Source: Tolypothrix sp. NIES-4075
GTDB lineage: Bacteria; Cyanobacteriota; Cyanobacteriia; Cyanobacteriales; Nostocaceae
DNA length: 64,000 bases
Assembly: GCF_002218085.1 (NCBI RefSeq)
Contig: NZ_BDUC01000001.1
Coordinates: forward strand, 124,001 to 188,000
Direction: 5' to 3'
Shown: positions 8,434-17,024 of the stretch, piece after piece
Layout of the letters: every line of letters begins with the position of its first letter
Numbering within the stretch: the stretch's first letter is position 1
The notes under the pieces: model-generated
What the model was told of the DNA's origin: nothing
Database searches by the model: none
The model's input: only the letters and a program-made list of their open reading frames with translations
Made by a program: the position numbers and the translations under genes

Positions 8434-8916
8434 AATGAGTGTATATTATTTTCAGCCGTTAATTTCGACAAATACTAATTATTTAAAAAACACTTAATCA
8501 ATGATTAAGTAGAAAGGCACAAAAAACAGCTATTTTGTAACGAAAAGTAAAATTGTCCAAAAACCTCTTCCCTTCAACATAGCTGCCTTGTCATAACGAC
8601 AATTTTTAACGCTAACCTACTTATAGTATTATTTATATCTCTCTAAAACTTATACTTCATTCCATCTTAACAAAAACTACATTTTCATGAAATTTTGGTA
8701 AAGATAAAAAAATTATACAGAATTAGGTCAAGCCTGCTGAATAAAACTAAGGGGAATAACGTAAAAATACTTAATATTAAGTATTTTTACCAAAGTTTTA
8801 AGCACCTATCCCAGCGAGATTCGTAGGTTTCCCATTGGGCAATTGAGCAATTAACTGCTAGGTTGTATCAGTTTGCCTGTATTTATTTAATCAAAAACGA
8901 CAAGGGATAATTGAGC
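8434..8916. other. AT-rich intergenic region upstream of gmd
   Basis: About 480 bp without a credible gene. It contains a 30-bp perfect palindrome at 8761-8790, listed separately, and an AT-rich stretch that probably holds the gmd promoter. No other motif is recognised. Confidence 0.6.
8761..8790. promoter_or_regulatory. Perfect 30-bp palindrome upstream of gmd
   Basis: GTAAAAATACTTAAT at 8761-8775 is followed directly by its exact reverse complement ATTAAGTATTTTTAC at 8776-8790. It lies 127 bp before the gmd start and downstream of the previous operon's terminator. It may be a dimeric regulator site or a cruciform/terminator element; sequence alone does not decide. Confidence 0.55.
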
Positions 8917-9996
8917 ATGACCCAACAAAAGCGAGCGTTAATTACTGGTATTACTGGTCAAGATGGTTCATATCTGAGTGAGTTTTTGCTTCTTCAAGGT
9001 TATGAAGTTCATGGTATTATCCGCCGGACTTCTACTTTCAACACAGACCGTATCGATCACATTTATGAAGATCCTCATAAACAAGGAGTGCGGTTATTTC
9101 TTCACTACGGAGACCTGACAGACGGTACCACACTGCGCCGCATTTTAGAAGAAGTCCAGCCGATAGAAATTTACAACCTGGGCGCTCAATCTCATGTACG
9201 GGTAAGTTTTGATTCACCGGAATACACCGTGGATGCAGTCGGAATGGGAACTCTGCGTTTGTTGGAAGCGATTCGTGACTATCAACATCGCACCGGGATT
9301 CAAGTGCGATTCTACCAAGCAGGTTCTTCGGAAATGTATGGTTTAGTACAAGCTGTACCACAAAGCGAAACAACACCGTTTTACCCCCGCAGTCCCTATG
9401 CTTGCGCTAAGGTTTACGCTCACTGGCAAACGGTGAATTACCGCGAATCTTACGGTATGTTTGCTTGTAATGGCATTCTGTTTAACCATGAATCGCCCAG
9501 ACGCGGTGAAACATTTGTCACGCGCAAGATTACAATGGCAGTCGCCAAGATTTTTGCAGGTAAGCAGAAAAAACTGTACATGGGCAATCTTGATTCCAAA
9601 CGGGATTGGGGCTACGCCAAAGATTACGTAAAGGCAATGTGGCTCATGTTACAACAATCCGAGCCAGACGATTATGTGGTTGCTACTAATGAAACCCATA
9701 CAGTACGGGAATTTTTGGATTTAGCGTTTGGTTATGTGAATCTCGATTGGCAAGATTATGTTGAGTTCGACCAACGTTATCTGCGCCCATCTGAAGTAGA
9801 CTTGTTAATTGGCGACTCTACCAAGGCGCGGCAAAAGTTAGGCTGGGAACCATCGGTAACATTTAATCAGTTAGTATCGCTGATGATGGAAGCAGATTTG
9901 CAAGCGCTCGGTTGCACTTCACCGAATGGACATGGTTCGCAAATGCCTCATGATATTGCTACTATTCGTCAAGAACTGGGTGTTCTCCACTTCTGA
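8917..9996 (+). CDS. gmd: GDP-mannose 4,6-dehydratase
   Basis: 359 residues converting GDP-D-mannose to GDP-4-keto-6-deoxymannose, the first step to GDP-L-fucose. The extended-SDR cofactor motif GITGQDGSYL lies near the N-terminus, followed by the family hallmarks 'HGIIRRTSTFNTDRIDHIY', 'NLGAQSHVRVSFDSPEYT', catalytic 'YPRSPYACAKVYAHW' (YxxxK) and 'LFNHESPRRGETFVTRKI'. The frame extends to TTG 8911, but ATG 8917 is preferred because AAGGGA (8902-8907) sits nine bases upstream. It is followed 25 bp later by GDP-fucose synthase, forming the standard two-gene pathway. Confidence 0.97.
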   Translation: MTQQKRALITGITGQDGSYLSEFLLLQGYEVHGIIRRTSTFNTDRIDHIYEDPHKQGVRLFLHYGDLTDGTTLRRILEEVQPIEIYNLGAQSHVRVSFDSPEYTVDAVGMGTLRLLEAIRDYQHRTGIQVRFYQAGSSEMYGLVQAVPQSETTPFYPRSPYACAKVYAHWQTVNYRESYGMFACNGILFNHESPRRGETFVTRKITMAVAKIFAGKQKKLYMGNLDSKRDWGYAKDYVKAMWLMLQQSEPDDYVVATNETHTVREFLDLAFGYVNLDWQDYVEFDQRYLRPSEVDLLIGDSTKARQKLGWEPSVTFNQLVSLMMEADLQALGCTSPNGHGSQMPHDIATIRQELGVLHF

Positions 9997-10021
9997 TTAA
10001 CACACCGATAAGGAGAAAAAT

Positions 10022-10966
10022 ATGACCGCCTTAGAACTGAAAAATAAACGAATTCTCGTTACCGGTGGGGCTGGGTTTCTGGGGCGTCAGGTAATAGAAA
10101 AGCTGTGTCAGGCTGGAGCCGATCGCCAAAAAATCACAGTTACGCGATCGCGTGATTGCGATTTACGTCTTCTAGAAAATTGCCAACGCGCAGCTGACCA
10201 ACAAGACATTATTATCCACCTAGCGGCTCACGTTGGCGGTATCGGTCTCAACCGTGAAAAACCCGCAGAGTTGTTCTACGACAACTTGATGATGGGTACA
10301 CAGTTAATTCATGCTGCTTACCAAGCTGGAGTAGAAAAATTTGTTTGTGTTGGCACTATCTGCGCCTATCCCAAATTTACTCCAGTACCATTCAAAGAAG
10401 ATGACCTTTGGAATGGCTACCCAGAAGAAACCAACGCTCCTTATGGAGTTGCCAAAAAAGCGCTTTTAGTGCAACTGCAAGCTTACCGCCAACAGTACAA
10501 CTTTAATGGCATTTATCTTCTGCCGGTAAATTTATACGGACCTGAAGATAACTTTGACCCTAGTAGTTCCCATGTCATCCCAGCGTTAATTCGCAAAGTT
10601 CATGAAGCGCAAATTCAGGGAGAAAAGAAACTGCCAGTTTGGGGTGATGGTAGTCCTACCCGCGAGTTTCTTTATTCTGAAGATGCAGCGCGGGGCATTG
10701 TCATGGGCACTCAATTATACAATGATTTTGAACCGGTTAATTTGGGCACCGGTTATGAAATCTCCATCCGCGATTTGATTAATCTGATTTGCGAATTGAT
10801 GCAGTTTGACGGCGAAATTGTCTGGGAAACTGACCAGCCAAATGGTCAACCCCGTCGCTGTTTGGATACCGAACGGGCAAAACAAGCCTTTGGTTTCACC
10901 GCTGAAGTAGATTTTAAGCAGGGGCTGAAGAATACCATCGAGTGGTGGCGTAAAAACGCTGCATAA
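10022..10966 (+). CDS. fcl: GDP-L-fucose synthase
   Basis: 314-residue epimerase-reductase that turns the Gmd product into GDP-L-fucose with NADPH. Motifs: Rossmann 'RILVTGGAGFLGRQV' at residues 9-23; 'AAHVGGIGLNREKPAELFYDN', the signature of this family; catalytic region 'GTICAYPKFTPVPFKEDDLW' and 'YGVAKKALL' (YxxxK); and 'NLYGPEDNFDPSSSHVIPALI'. An AAGGAG ribosome-binding site lies 7-8 bp before ATG 10022. It forms an operon with gmd and supplies fucose donors to the glycosyltransferases of this locus. Confidence 0.97.
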   Translation: MTALELKNKRILVTGGAGFLGRQVIEKLCQAGADRQKITVTRSRDCDLRLLENCQRAADQQDIIIHLAAHVGGIGLNREKPAELFYDNLMMGTQLIHAAYQAGVEKFVCVGTICAYPKFTPVPFKEDDLWNGYPEETNAPYGVAKKALLVQLQAYRQQYNFNGIYLLPVNLYGPEDNFDPSSSHVIPALIRKVHEAQIQGEKKLPVWGDGSPTREFLYSEDAARGIVMGTQLYNDFEPVNLGTGYEISIRDLINLICELMQFDGEIVWETDQPNGQPRRCLDTERAKQAFGFTAEVDFKQGLKNTIEWWRKNAA

Positions 10967-10972
10967 TTATAG

Positions 10973-10992
10973 GGTGGGCATTGCCCACCTTT
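10973..10992 (+). terminator. Intrinsic terminator after fcl
   Basis: A GGTGGGC (10973-10979), ATT loop and GCCCACC (10983-10989) hairpin followed by TTT, just 6 bp after the fcl stop codon. It closes the gmd-fcl unit. Confidence 0.75.
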
Positions 10993-11020
10993 AATAATTT
11001 AAAATTAAAAATTATAAATT

Positions 11021-11176
11021 TTAAAGACAATTAATTTCGCTAATCTTATCAATAATTTTCTGCTCGCTGTCTTGATAGTTCAACCTTCTAGCAACTACTA
11101 AAGCTTGCTGATAATATTCCAGAGCTTTAGAGTGCTATTGTAGCTTGAGAAATACCTCTACCATATTTCTGAGTAT
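11021..11176 (-). pseudogene. TPR protein remnant
   Basis: On the minus strand the frame reads NMVEVFLKLQ, stop, HSKALEYYQQALVVARRLN, then YQDSEQKIIDKISEI to a stop at 11021-11023. 'KALEYYQQALVVARRL' is a typical tetratricopeptide repeat helix pair. The in-frame TAG and absence of upstream coding sequence mark it as the decayed C-terminus of a TPR protein. It lies in a gap of about 400 bp that otherwise holds only repeats and the intron target. Confidence 0.5.
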
Positions 11177-11272
11177 AAAAAAATACTAATATAAAAAAAT
11201 ATCGTAATACTACATAAGGAGTGGCAAAAACGATAAGATGCTAGGATGACGCATTCTGCGTCATCTAAGAGT

Positions 11273-11367
11273 GCGATCGCGCTTGCATCCCAGTTAAGAA
11301 CCAATTTCTTAGAGGAAAGTGGGCGATCGCGCTTGCATCCCAGTTAAGAACCAATTTCTTAGAGGAA
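11273..11367. repeat. Two 45-bp direct repeats with 50-bp period
   Basis: Identical 45-bp copies at 11273-11317 and 11323-11367 each start GCGATCGCGCTTGCATCC and end TTCTTAGAGGAA. They are separated by AGTGG, giving a 50-bp period. The outer group II intron begins exactly at the end of the second copy. The sequence after the intron (AGTGGGCGATCGC, 15922 onward) matches the spacer plus start of another unit, so the intron interrupted a third period. Confidence 0.85.
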
Positions 11368-12490
11368 GTGCGACTCGTTCTTGGGTCAATCAATAACCCA
11401 AGGTGAGAACGTCAAGGAACTGAACCTTGAAAATCTCATAACTAACTCTCGGATGAGGGTGAAAGCCCCTCTTCGCAGGAGAAGCGATAACTCCCAACCT
11501 GACCACAGCGACCGGACTCGGAATTCCGTTGACTGAAGCTGGAAACAGGACGCAACCAGAACTGAAACAGATTAGGTACACTGGCGTTAATGGGGAGGCA
11601 TCACGGATAAAAGAAGACCTTAAAAAGCGTCTTAAAGAAAGGCAACAATCTGAATTAACAATGTTGACCTCACATTCTATAATCTCACGGCAGTTTTTCC
11701 TCTCTAGCCGTCAACTCCGAGGTGAATGTAGGCGAATTGGTCTGTCCTAAAATGTCAATTAATCTGAGAGTTGGAACGAGTAAAAACGATGTTTCGGTCT
11801 AGGGAAAGGTCGAAACCCTAGTAAGCCAGACGAGCCGCATTAAATCCGTACATTGGGTAAGACGAAGCGTAATTGTTTCGAGGCAATCAGAACACAAATT
11901 GCAGCAAGAGAGCAGAGTTAGACACATGACTAGCAATAGTGATAGTGAACTTTGGATAAATCTCCCGTGGAAGAAACTACGGAAAAATTTATTCCGCCAG
12001 ATGATGCAGGTTGTGGAAAGCAATTCGAGAAGGCGACAGAAAACGAGCCAATAGCCTTCAAAAGCTCATATTAAAATCCCGAAGTGCAAGATTATTAGCA
12101 ATTCGTCAAGTAACTCAGTTAAATAAAGGCAAGAAAACACCGGGAGTAGATGGTAAAACTTCTCTGAATTTTCAGGAAAGGCTAGAACTCGAAGTATTAC
12201 TCAAAGAAAAGGCAAACACCTGGACTCATAGCAAGCTTAGAGAGATACCGATTCCAAAAAAGGACGGAACAAAGCGCATCCTTAAGGTTCCTACCATAAA
12301 GGATAGAGCTTGGCAATGTCTTGTCAAGTATGTCATCGAACCAGCACATGAAGCATTATTCCATGCCAAAAGCTACGGATTTCGTGTTGGCAGATCCGCT
12401 CATGATTGTCAGAAGATATTATTCACCAATCTGAAAGCAAACGTCAACGGAAAAGATAAAAGAGTCCTGGAACTAGACATAGAAAAATGC

Positions 12491-14893
12491 GTGCGCCGCG
12501 ACAGTTAATGCGGTATCCCCAACCAAGTTGGGAGAGAATGAGGAGATGGTCTCTAGGTTAACCAACTTACCTGGAGTCGAAAGACAAAAGGGACAACAGC
12601 ATGTTGGTAAAGCCGGGAATAGAGAGAAGGCGTTAAAACTATTGTCCGGCAAGACCTGTGTGACATGGTGAAAGTTAAACTACTTGAAGCCCAATTCTGA
12701 CGGTATACTCGATTGCCTATTCCTACAACGCCTGAAAGGAATAATCGTTTGTGTGTAGTTTTAAGCATTTGAACCACACAACTTCTTCAAACGAAGTCAG
12801 CCACCGATGAGATGGCTCAACGAATGAGTGGGACACCTAAATCACACTATTACGTACCGAGTTAATAAAGCGCGGGATGACCTACGGGGGGCGACCCCTA
12901 TGGTTACAGAGTTCTCATAGTAGTCCGAGGACGGGAAAGCCGTCCACATGGCGAAGGGGAACAGGTATTCTTCACACTTGTATCGAGAGGTACGCGAGAT
13001 GCGAAATGCCGAAACGGTTTTAAGTGTAATTCGAGACAGAGGTTATCGTGGTTTACCTCTGGATGATATCTACAGGCAACTTTTCAATCCAAATCTGTAC
13101 CTTTTAGCGTACAGCCGCATCTATAAAAATGATGGGGCGATGACGCAAGGGGTTACACCAGAAACTGTTGATGGGATGTCCATTAAAAAGATTGAAAACC
13201 TCATAGAAGATATTCGCTATGAACGTTTTCGGTGGACACCAGTACGGCGAATTAATATTCCCAAGAAAAATGGGAAAACTCGACCCCTGGGTATTCCCAC
13301 ATGGAATGATAAATTGGTTCAAGAAGTAATACGTTTAATATTAGAAGCGTACTACGAACCTCAATTTTCCAACAGCAGTCATGGTTTTAGACCCAATCGT
13401 GGATGCCATACGGCATTAACAATAATAGACCGCACTTGGCAAGGAACCAAGTGGTTTATCGAAGGAGATATCCGTGGATGCTTTGACAATATAGACCATA
13501 AAATCTTAATGTCAATTCTCCGCGAGAAAATCCAAGATAATCGCTTTCTGAGATTGATTGAAAATTTGCTAAAAGCAGGTTATTGTGAGCAATGGAAATA
13601 TTACTCTACCCTGAGCGGAACGCCGCAAGGCTCGATTATATCACCCATACTCGCAAATATCTATCTTGACAAATTCGATACATTTATCGAACAGACACTC
13701 ATCCGAGAGTATACATCTGGTAAATGTCGGGCAGAAAATTCGGAGTATTCAAAACTCGTAAAACTTGCCTGGTATTTCAGGAAACATGGACAATTTGATA
13801 AAGCGCGTCAACTGGAAATTAAATACCAGAAAATGCCTTCTAAAGATGTCCGTGACCCTGAATATAGAAGGCTAAAGTACGTCCGCTATGCAGACGATTT
13901 TCTACTTGGTTTTATTGGCTCATTTCAAGAAGCAAAAGAAATTAAGGAAAAGCTAAAGACATTTTTAGCTGAAAACCTTCAGTTGGAATTGTCTCCAGAA
14001 AAGACCTTAATTACTAACGCCAGGAATGAAGCAGCAAGCTTTTTAGGGTACGAAATTTTAGTTCAATATTCCGACGATAAGCATACCAATGGTAAACGCT
14101 CGATTAATGGAATTATTGCACTAAGAATCCCAGCAAGATTTCTAGAAGAAAAGTGCGCTCTATATATGAGGAATGGTAAACCCATTCATCGCCCTGAACT
14201 AATAAATGATGATGATTTTACTATTATCAACATTTTCCAATCAGAATTTAGAGGGTACGTACAATTCTATAGCCTTGCTCAAAATATTGCATGGCTCCGA
14301 AAACTTCAATGGGTTATGTCGAGTTCACTGATGAAAACTCTTGCCTGTAAATACAGAACTAGCGTGGCTAAAATTTGCGCTAAGTTCAATAAGACGGTAA
14401 AGCTTCCACAAGGCTTAAGAAAGTGCGTAGAAATAACCGTTCCAGTAGAAGGTAAGAAACCTTTAGTCGCTCGCTTCGGCGGCATACAATTAAAACGCAA
14501 CCTAAAAGCAACCATTCTAGACCTGCCAACAAATAGAAAACCCGCGTTCAGAAATGAACTAATTAAACGGCTTCTTGCGGATGAATGTGAGATTTGTGGG
14601 GCAAAAGGTAACATTGAAGTTCACCATATTCGCGCTCTTAAAGACCTCAAAATAAAGGGCAGAAAGGAAAAACCGCAATGGATGCAAATTATGTCCGCAC
14701 GTAGAAGGAAAACTCTCATGGTCTGCCCTCAATGCCATGATGCAATACACGCTGGTAAACCAACATGTAACCGAGTCTCGTGATGACAGAGTACTGGAGA
14801 GCCGTGTACCTGGAAATCTTGTAAGCACGGTTCGGAGGGGGCTAGTTGGAAAAGGAGCCAAATTGTGGAAACCTCGCTAGCTAGCTACCCACT
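12491..14893 (+). mobile_element. Inner group II intron inserted in the outer RT gene
   Basis: Starts GTGCGCCGCGAC at 12491, immediately after the TGC codon of the outer RT (ELDIEKC). Domain V is at 14799-14833 (GAGCCGTGTACC, GGAAAT, GTAAGCACGGTTC), and a domain VI hairpin ends near CTACCCACT. Joining 12490 to 14894 restores the uninterrupted RT sequence EKC-FDRINH, which defines the 3' edge as 14893/14894. If the intron ended at the more usual AC (14892), the exons would be out of frame by one. Length about 2.4 kb, with a full-length protein in domain IV. Confidence 0.9.
12948..14783 (+). CDS. ltrA: Group II intron reverse transcriptase/maturase with HNH endonuclease
   Basis: 611-residue intact intron-encoded protein. 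N-terminal region 'ETVLSVIRDRGYRGLPLDDIYRQLFNPNLY'; RT blocks 'RINIPKKNGKTRPLGIP', 'SSHGFRPNRGCHTAL', 'EGDIRGCFDNIDH', 'GTPQGSIISPILANIYLDKFD' and the catalytic YVRYADDF (YADD). Maturase/domain X follows, then a C-terminal HNH module with CEICGAKGNIEVHHIRALK and CPQCHDAIHAG. It binds and splices its own intron RNA and drives retrohoming. Its long insertion between RT motifs (TSGKCRAENSEY...) is characteristic of a large RT subclass distinct from the outer intron's protein. All key residues are present, so this intron may be active. Confidence 0.95.
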   Translation: MAKGNRYSSHLYREVREMRNAETVLSVIRDRGYRGLPLDDIYRQLFNPNLYLLAYSRIYKNDGAMTQGVTPETVDGMSIKKIENLIEDIRYERFRWTPVRRINIPKKNGKTRPLGIPTWNDKLVQEVIRLILEAYYEPQFSNSSHGFRPNRGCHTALTIIDRTWQGTKWFIEGDIRGCFDNIDHKILMSILREKIQDNRFLRLIENLLKAGYCEQWKYYSTLSGTPQGSIISPILANIYLDKFDTFIEQTLIREYTSGKCRAENSEYSKLVKLAWYFRKHGQFDKARQLEIKYQKMPSKDVRDPEYRRLKYVRYADDFLLGFIGSFQEAKEIKEKLKTFLAENLQLELSPEKTLITNARNEAASFLGYEILVQYSDDKHTNGKRSINGIIALRIPARFLEEKCALYMRNGKPIHRPELINDDDFTIINIFQSEFRGYVQFYSLAQNIAWLRKLQWVMSSSLMKTLACKYRTSVAKICAKFNKTVKLPQGLRKCVEITVPVEGKKPLVARFGGIQLKRNLKATILDLPTNRKPAFRNELIKRLLADECEICGAKGNIEVHHIRALKDLKIKGRKEKPQWMQIMSARRRKTLMVCPQCHDAIHAGKPTCNRVS

Positions 14894-16029
14894 TTCGACC
14901 GAATCAACCACAATTTCTTAATGTCAAAAGTTATAGCGCCACAAAGCGTTAAACAAGGATTGTGGAAGTGCCTAAAAGTTGGAATGCTCCCAGAGTTTCC
15001 CGACTCTGGCACGCCTCAAGGTGGTGTGTGTTCACCCGTACTCGCCAATATAGCGTTAGATGGAATTGAAGATATTCATCAATCGATAAGATACGCAGAT
15101 GATATGGTCTTCATACTAAAACCTAACGACAATGCTGAGGAAATATTAGACAGAATTCAACAATTCTTGGACTTAAGAGGATTAAATATTAAAGCATCAA
15201 AGACTAGGCTAGTATCTACGACAGATGGATTTGACTTTTTAGGCTGGCGCTTTCAAGTCCAGAAAAACGGCAAGTTTAGAAGTATGCCCTCAGAGGACAA
15301 CTACAAAGCTTTTCGTCAGAAGGTAAAAGCCATCGTCAACAACTCGAATTATGGGGCAAAAGTTAAAGCCCAAAAATTAGCACCAATCGTCAGAGGGTGG
15401 AGAAGTTATCATCGGTATTGCAAGATGGACGGTTCCAGATTCTCACTCTGGTACATCCAGAATAGAGCATGGAAAGTCTTTAATAAGGAGACACAACTTA
15501 ACCGAAATCAGACAACTGCTCTAGTCAATAGAGCATTTCCAGCAGTACCTTACTCCCAGAATAGGCATATCAATGTTAAGGGTGATGCCTCACCTTATAA
15601 CGGGGATATTGTCTATTGGAGCGAAAGAGAATCTAAACTTTATGACGGTGCTACTTCAAAAGCTTTGAAAAAGCAAAACCATATGTGTGGGTACTGTGGC
15701 TTAAAATTCGCAGATGGTGAAACAATTCACCTTCATCATGTTGATGGAAATCACGAGAATTGGAAACCTAAAAACCTTTTAGCTCTTCATGAATCGTGCC
15801 ATCTTTACACCCACATAAGCAAAGCTAAAAGCTGAGATTGTCGGGAGCCGGATGCTAGGAAACTCGCACGTCCGGATCTAAACGGGAGATGCGAGGGATA
15901 ATACCCTCCATCGACCCAACTAGTGGGCGATCGCTCATAGTGAAAATACCCAGTAGTAACCGCATCCTGTTCACTCAATAATTGTGGAGATTGCGCGTGA
16001 TAAAATTCTGGTATAACTCTAGTTATACT

Positions 16030-16272
16030 ATGGCTATGAAAACAGCTATTTCAATCCCAGATACTATTTTTGAAGCTGCGGAAAACTTTGCAAAACGAAT
16101 GGGGCTATCTCGAAGCGAACTGTATGCTGTAGCGCTCCAAGAATACTTAAAAGCTCATCGTAGCGATCGCATTACAGAGCAGTTGGATGCTGTATACGCT
16201 CATGAAGATAGTAGTCTTGACCCATTTTTGGTTGAACTACAAACCCACACATTGTCAGAGAAAACCTGGTAA
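16030..16272 (+). CDS. MazE-like ribbon-helix-helix antitoxin
   Basis: 80 residues (MAMKTAISIPDTIFEAAENF, then RMGLSRSELYAVALQEYL and the tail SSLDPFLVELQTHTLSEKTW). This is the CopG/RHH DNA-binding fold and tail of cyanobacterial MazE-type antitoxins that neutralise MazF endoribonucleases. ATG 16030 is chosen because the RHH strand starts there; the frame is open upstream to 15982. The last base of its stop codon overlaps the ATG of a truncated toxin, the normal mazEF arrangement, but the toxin is lost. Confidence 0.75.
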   Translation: MAMKTAISIPDTIFEAAENFAKRMGLSRSELYAVALQEYLKAHRSDRITEQLDAVYAHEDSSLDPFLVELQTHTLSEKTW

Positions 16273-16337
16273 TGCAGCGAGGTGAAATTTGGTGGGCAGA
16301 TATGCCAAGACCAGTTGCAATTGTTGTTACACTGTGA
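16272..16337 (+). pseudogene. MazF toxin remnant
   Basis: ATG 16272 overlaps the antitoxin stop (TAATG). It encodes 21 residues: MQRGEIWWADMPRP, then VAIVVTL and TGA. MQRGEIWWADMP is the conserved MazF/PemK N-terminus containing the GEIW core. The remaining about 90 residues are missing, so only the first beta strands persist. This leaves the antitoxin without its partner. Confidence 0.75.
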
Positions 16338-16361
16338 GCATTCAACATTCTGCGGGTAGCT

Positions 16362-16592
16362 ATGCGATCAATTGAGCAACTGACAGAAGAAATTTTATCT
16401 TTGCCTAGTGCATCGAGAGCGCTTTTGGCAGAAAAGATAGTGGAAAGCCTGGAATTCGATACAGACCCAACAATTCAAGCAGCTTGGATTGATGAGGCAC
16501 AGAAACGACGGAATGAGGTTCGTAGTAAAGATGTCCAACCGATTCCAGGAGAAGAAGCTTTGGCTCAAGTGAGGCGACTACTTGGGCAATGA
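16362..16592 (+). CDS. Addiction-module antitoxin (PF09720-like)
   Basis: 76 residues: 'EQLTEEILSLPSASRALLAEKIVESLE', then 'IQAAWIDEAQKRRNEVRSKDVQPIPGEEALAQVRRLL'. This is the unstable antitoxin family that pairs with ParE/RelE-like toxins: an N-terminal helical segment with 'LP...R..L...L..SLE' and a C-terminal 'W..E...R..E...G...PGEE' toxin-binding tail. Its stop codon overlaps the toxin start by four bases (ATGA), indicating translational coupling. Confidence 0.85.
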   Translation: MRSIEQLTEEILSLPSASRALLAEKIVESLEFDTDPTIQAAWIDEAQKRRNEVRSKDVQPIPGEEALAQVRRLLGQ

Positions 16593-16879
16593 TGTATGTA
16601 TTTCACCCGGAAGCACTCGCTGAATATACTGAAGCTGTGCAGTATTATGCAAAGCAACGTGCTGAGGTAGCGCAAGCTTTTATTGATGTTGTTGAAGATG
16701 CAGTCTATCGAATAAGAGAGTCTCCGACTCGTTGGGCTGTGCTTGATGAGAACGTTCGCAGATGTTTGACTCAAAAGTTTCCTTATGGGATTCTTTATAC
16801 AATTGAGCAGGACTATATTTTGATTTTGGCTGTTATGTATTGCAGTCGAGAGCCAGGATATTGGAAAAGCCGCAGGTAG
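16589..16879 (+). CDS. ParE/RelE family toxin
   Basis: 96 residues: 'MYVFHPEALAEYTEAVQYYAKQ', 'AQAFIDVVEDAVYRIRESPTRWAVLDENVRRCLTQKFPYGILYTIEQ', 'ILILAVMYCSREPGYWKSR'. The RelE/ParE fold is recognisable by 'EA..E..EA..YY', 'FPYGILY' and the C-terminal 'H/YxxRxPGYW.xR' pattern. The family poisons gyrase (ParE) or cleaves mRNA on ribosomes (RelE). It is the toxin of the complete pair with 16362-16592. The start is ATG 16589, overlapping the antitoxin stop. Confidence 0.85.
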   Translation: MMYVFHPEALAEYTEAVQYYAKQRAEVAQAFIDVVEDAVYRIRESPTRWAVLDENVRRCLTQKFPYGILYTIEQDYILILAVMYCSREPGYWKSRR

Positions 16880-17024
16880 TACAAAGTCCCTACCAGCTTA
16901 ATATTACGTTTGCCTGCTTCGTTTCTAATATAATATAGCTGCAAATCTGGCTGATAATAGTCAGGTTATCTTACCAGTATATGCAGCTATTATTGTCAGC
17001 TGGTGACTGTATTCTAAAGTTTAA

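Larger units (their letters stand above)
11926..15835 (+). pseudogene. Outer intron reverse transcriptase/maturase, frameshifted and interrupted
   Basis: Three coding pieces. Piece 1 (ATG 11926 to about 12007) reads SELWINLPWKKLRKNLFR, the RVT_N start. Piece 2 (about 12011-12490, shifted by one base) reads LWKAIREGDRKRANSLQKL, then 'GKKTPGVDG' and 'VLELDIEKC'. The inner intron follows, and piece 3 (14894-15835) resumes in frame with FDRINHNFLMSK, GTPQGGVCSPVLANIAL, catalytic YADD, the maturase domain (FRQKVKAIVNNSNYGA, LAPIVRGWRSYHRYC) and an HNH nuclease (CGYCGL, HLHHVDGNHENW, HESCH). The frameshift near 12004-12010 separates the RVT_N start from the body, so the protein probably cannot be made full-length even after splicing. 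Confidence 0.85.
11368..15921 (+). mobile_element. Outer group II intron of a nested twintron
   Basis: The 5' end is GTGCGAC at 11368, matching the group II consensus GUGYG. Domain V is at 15845-15878 (GAGCCGGATG, GGAAAC loop, CGTCCGGATC), followed by a domain VI-like hairpin (GATGCGAGGG, ATAATA, CCCTCCATC). Comparison with the uninterrupted repeat copy upstream puts the 3' junction at 15921/15922, although a one-base ambiguity remains because group II introns usually end AC/AU. It encodes an RT/maturase/HNH protein that is itself broken by a second intron. The element without the insert would be about 2.15 kb, normal for this class. Confidence 0.88.

Noticed and set aside
11273..11367. CRISPR array from the 45-bp repeats
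   Set aside because: Only two copies with a 5-bp spacer; a tandem direct repeat, not repeat-spacer structure.
11529..11750. 73-codon plus-strand frame in the intron 5' region
   Set aside because: It lies in the structured RNA part (domains I-III) of the outer group II intron and shows no protein signature.
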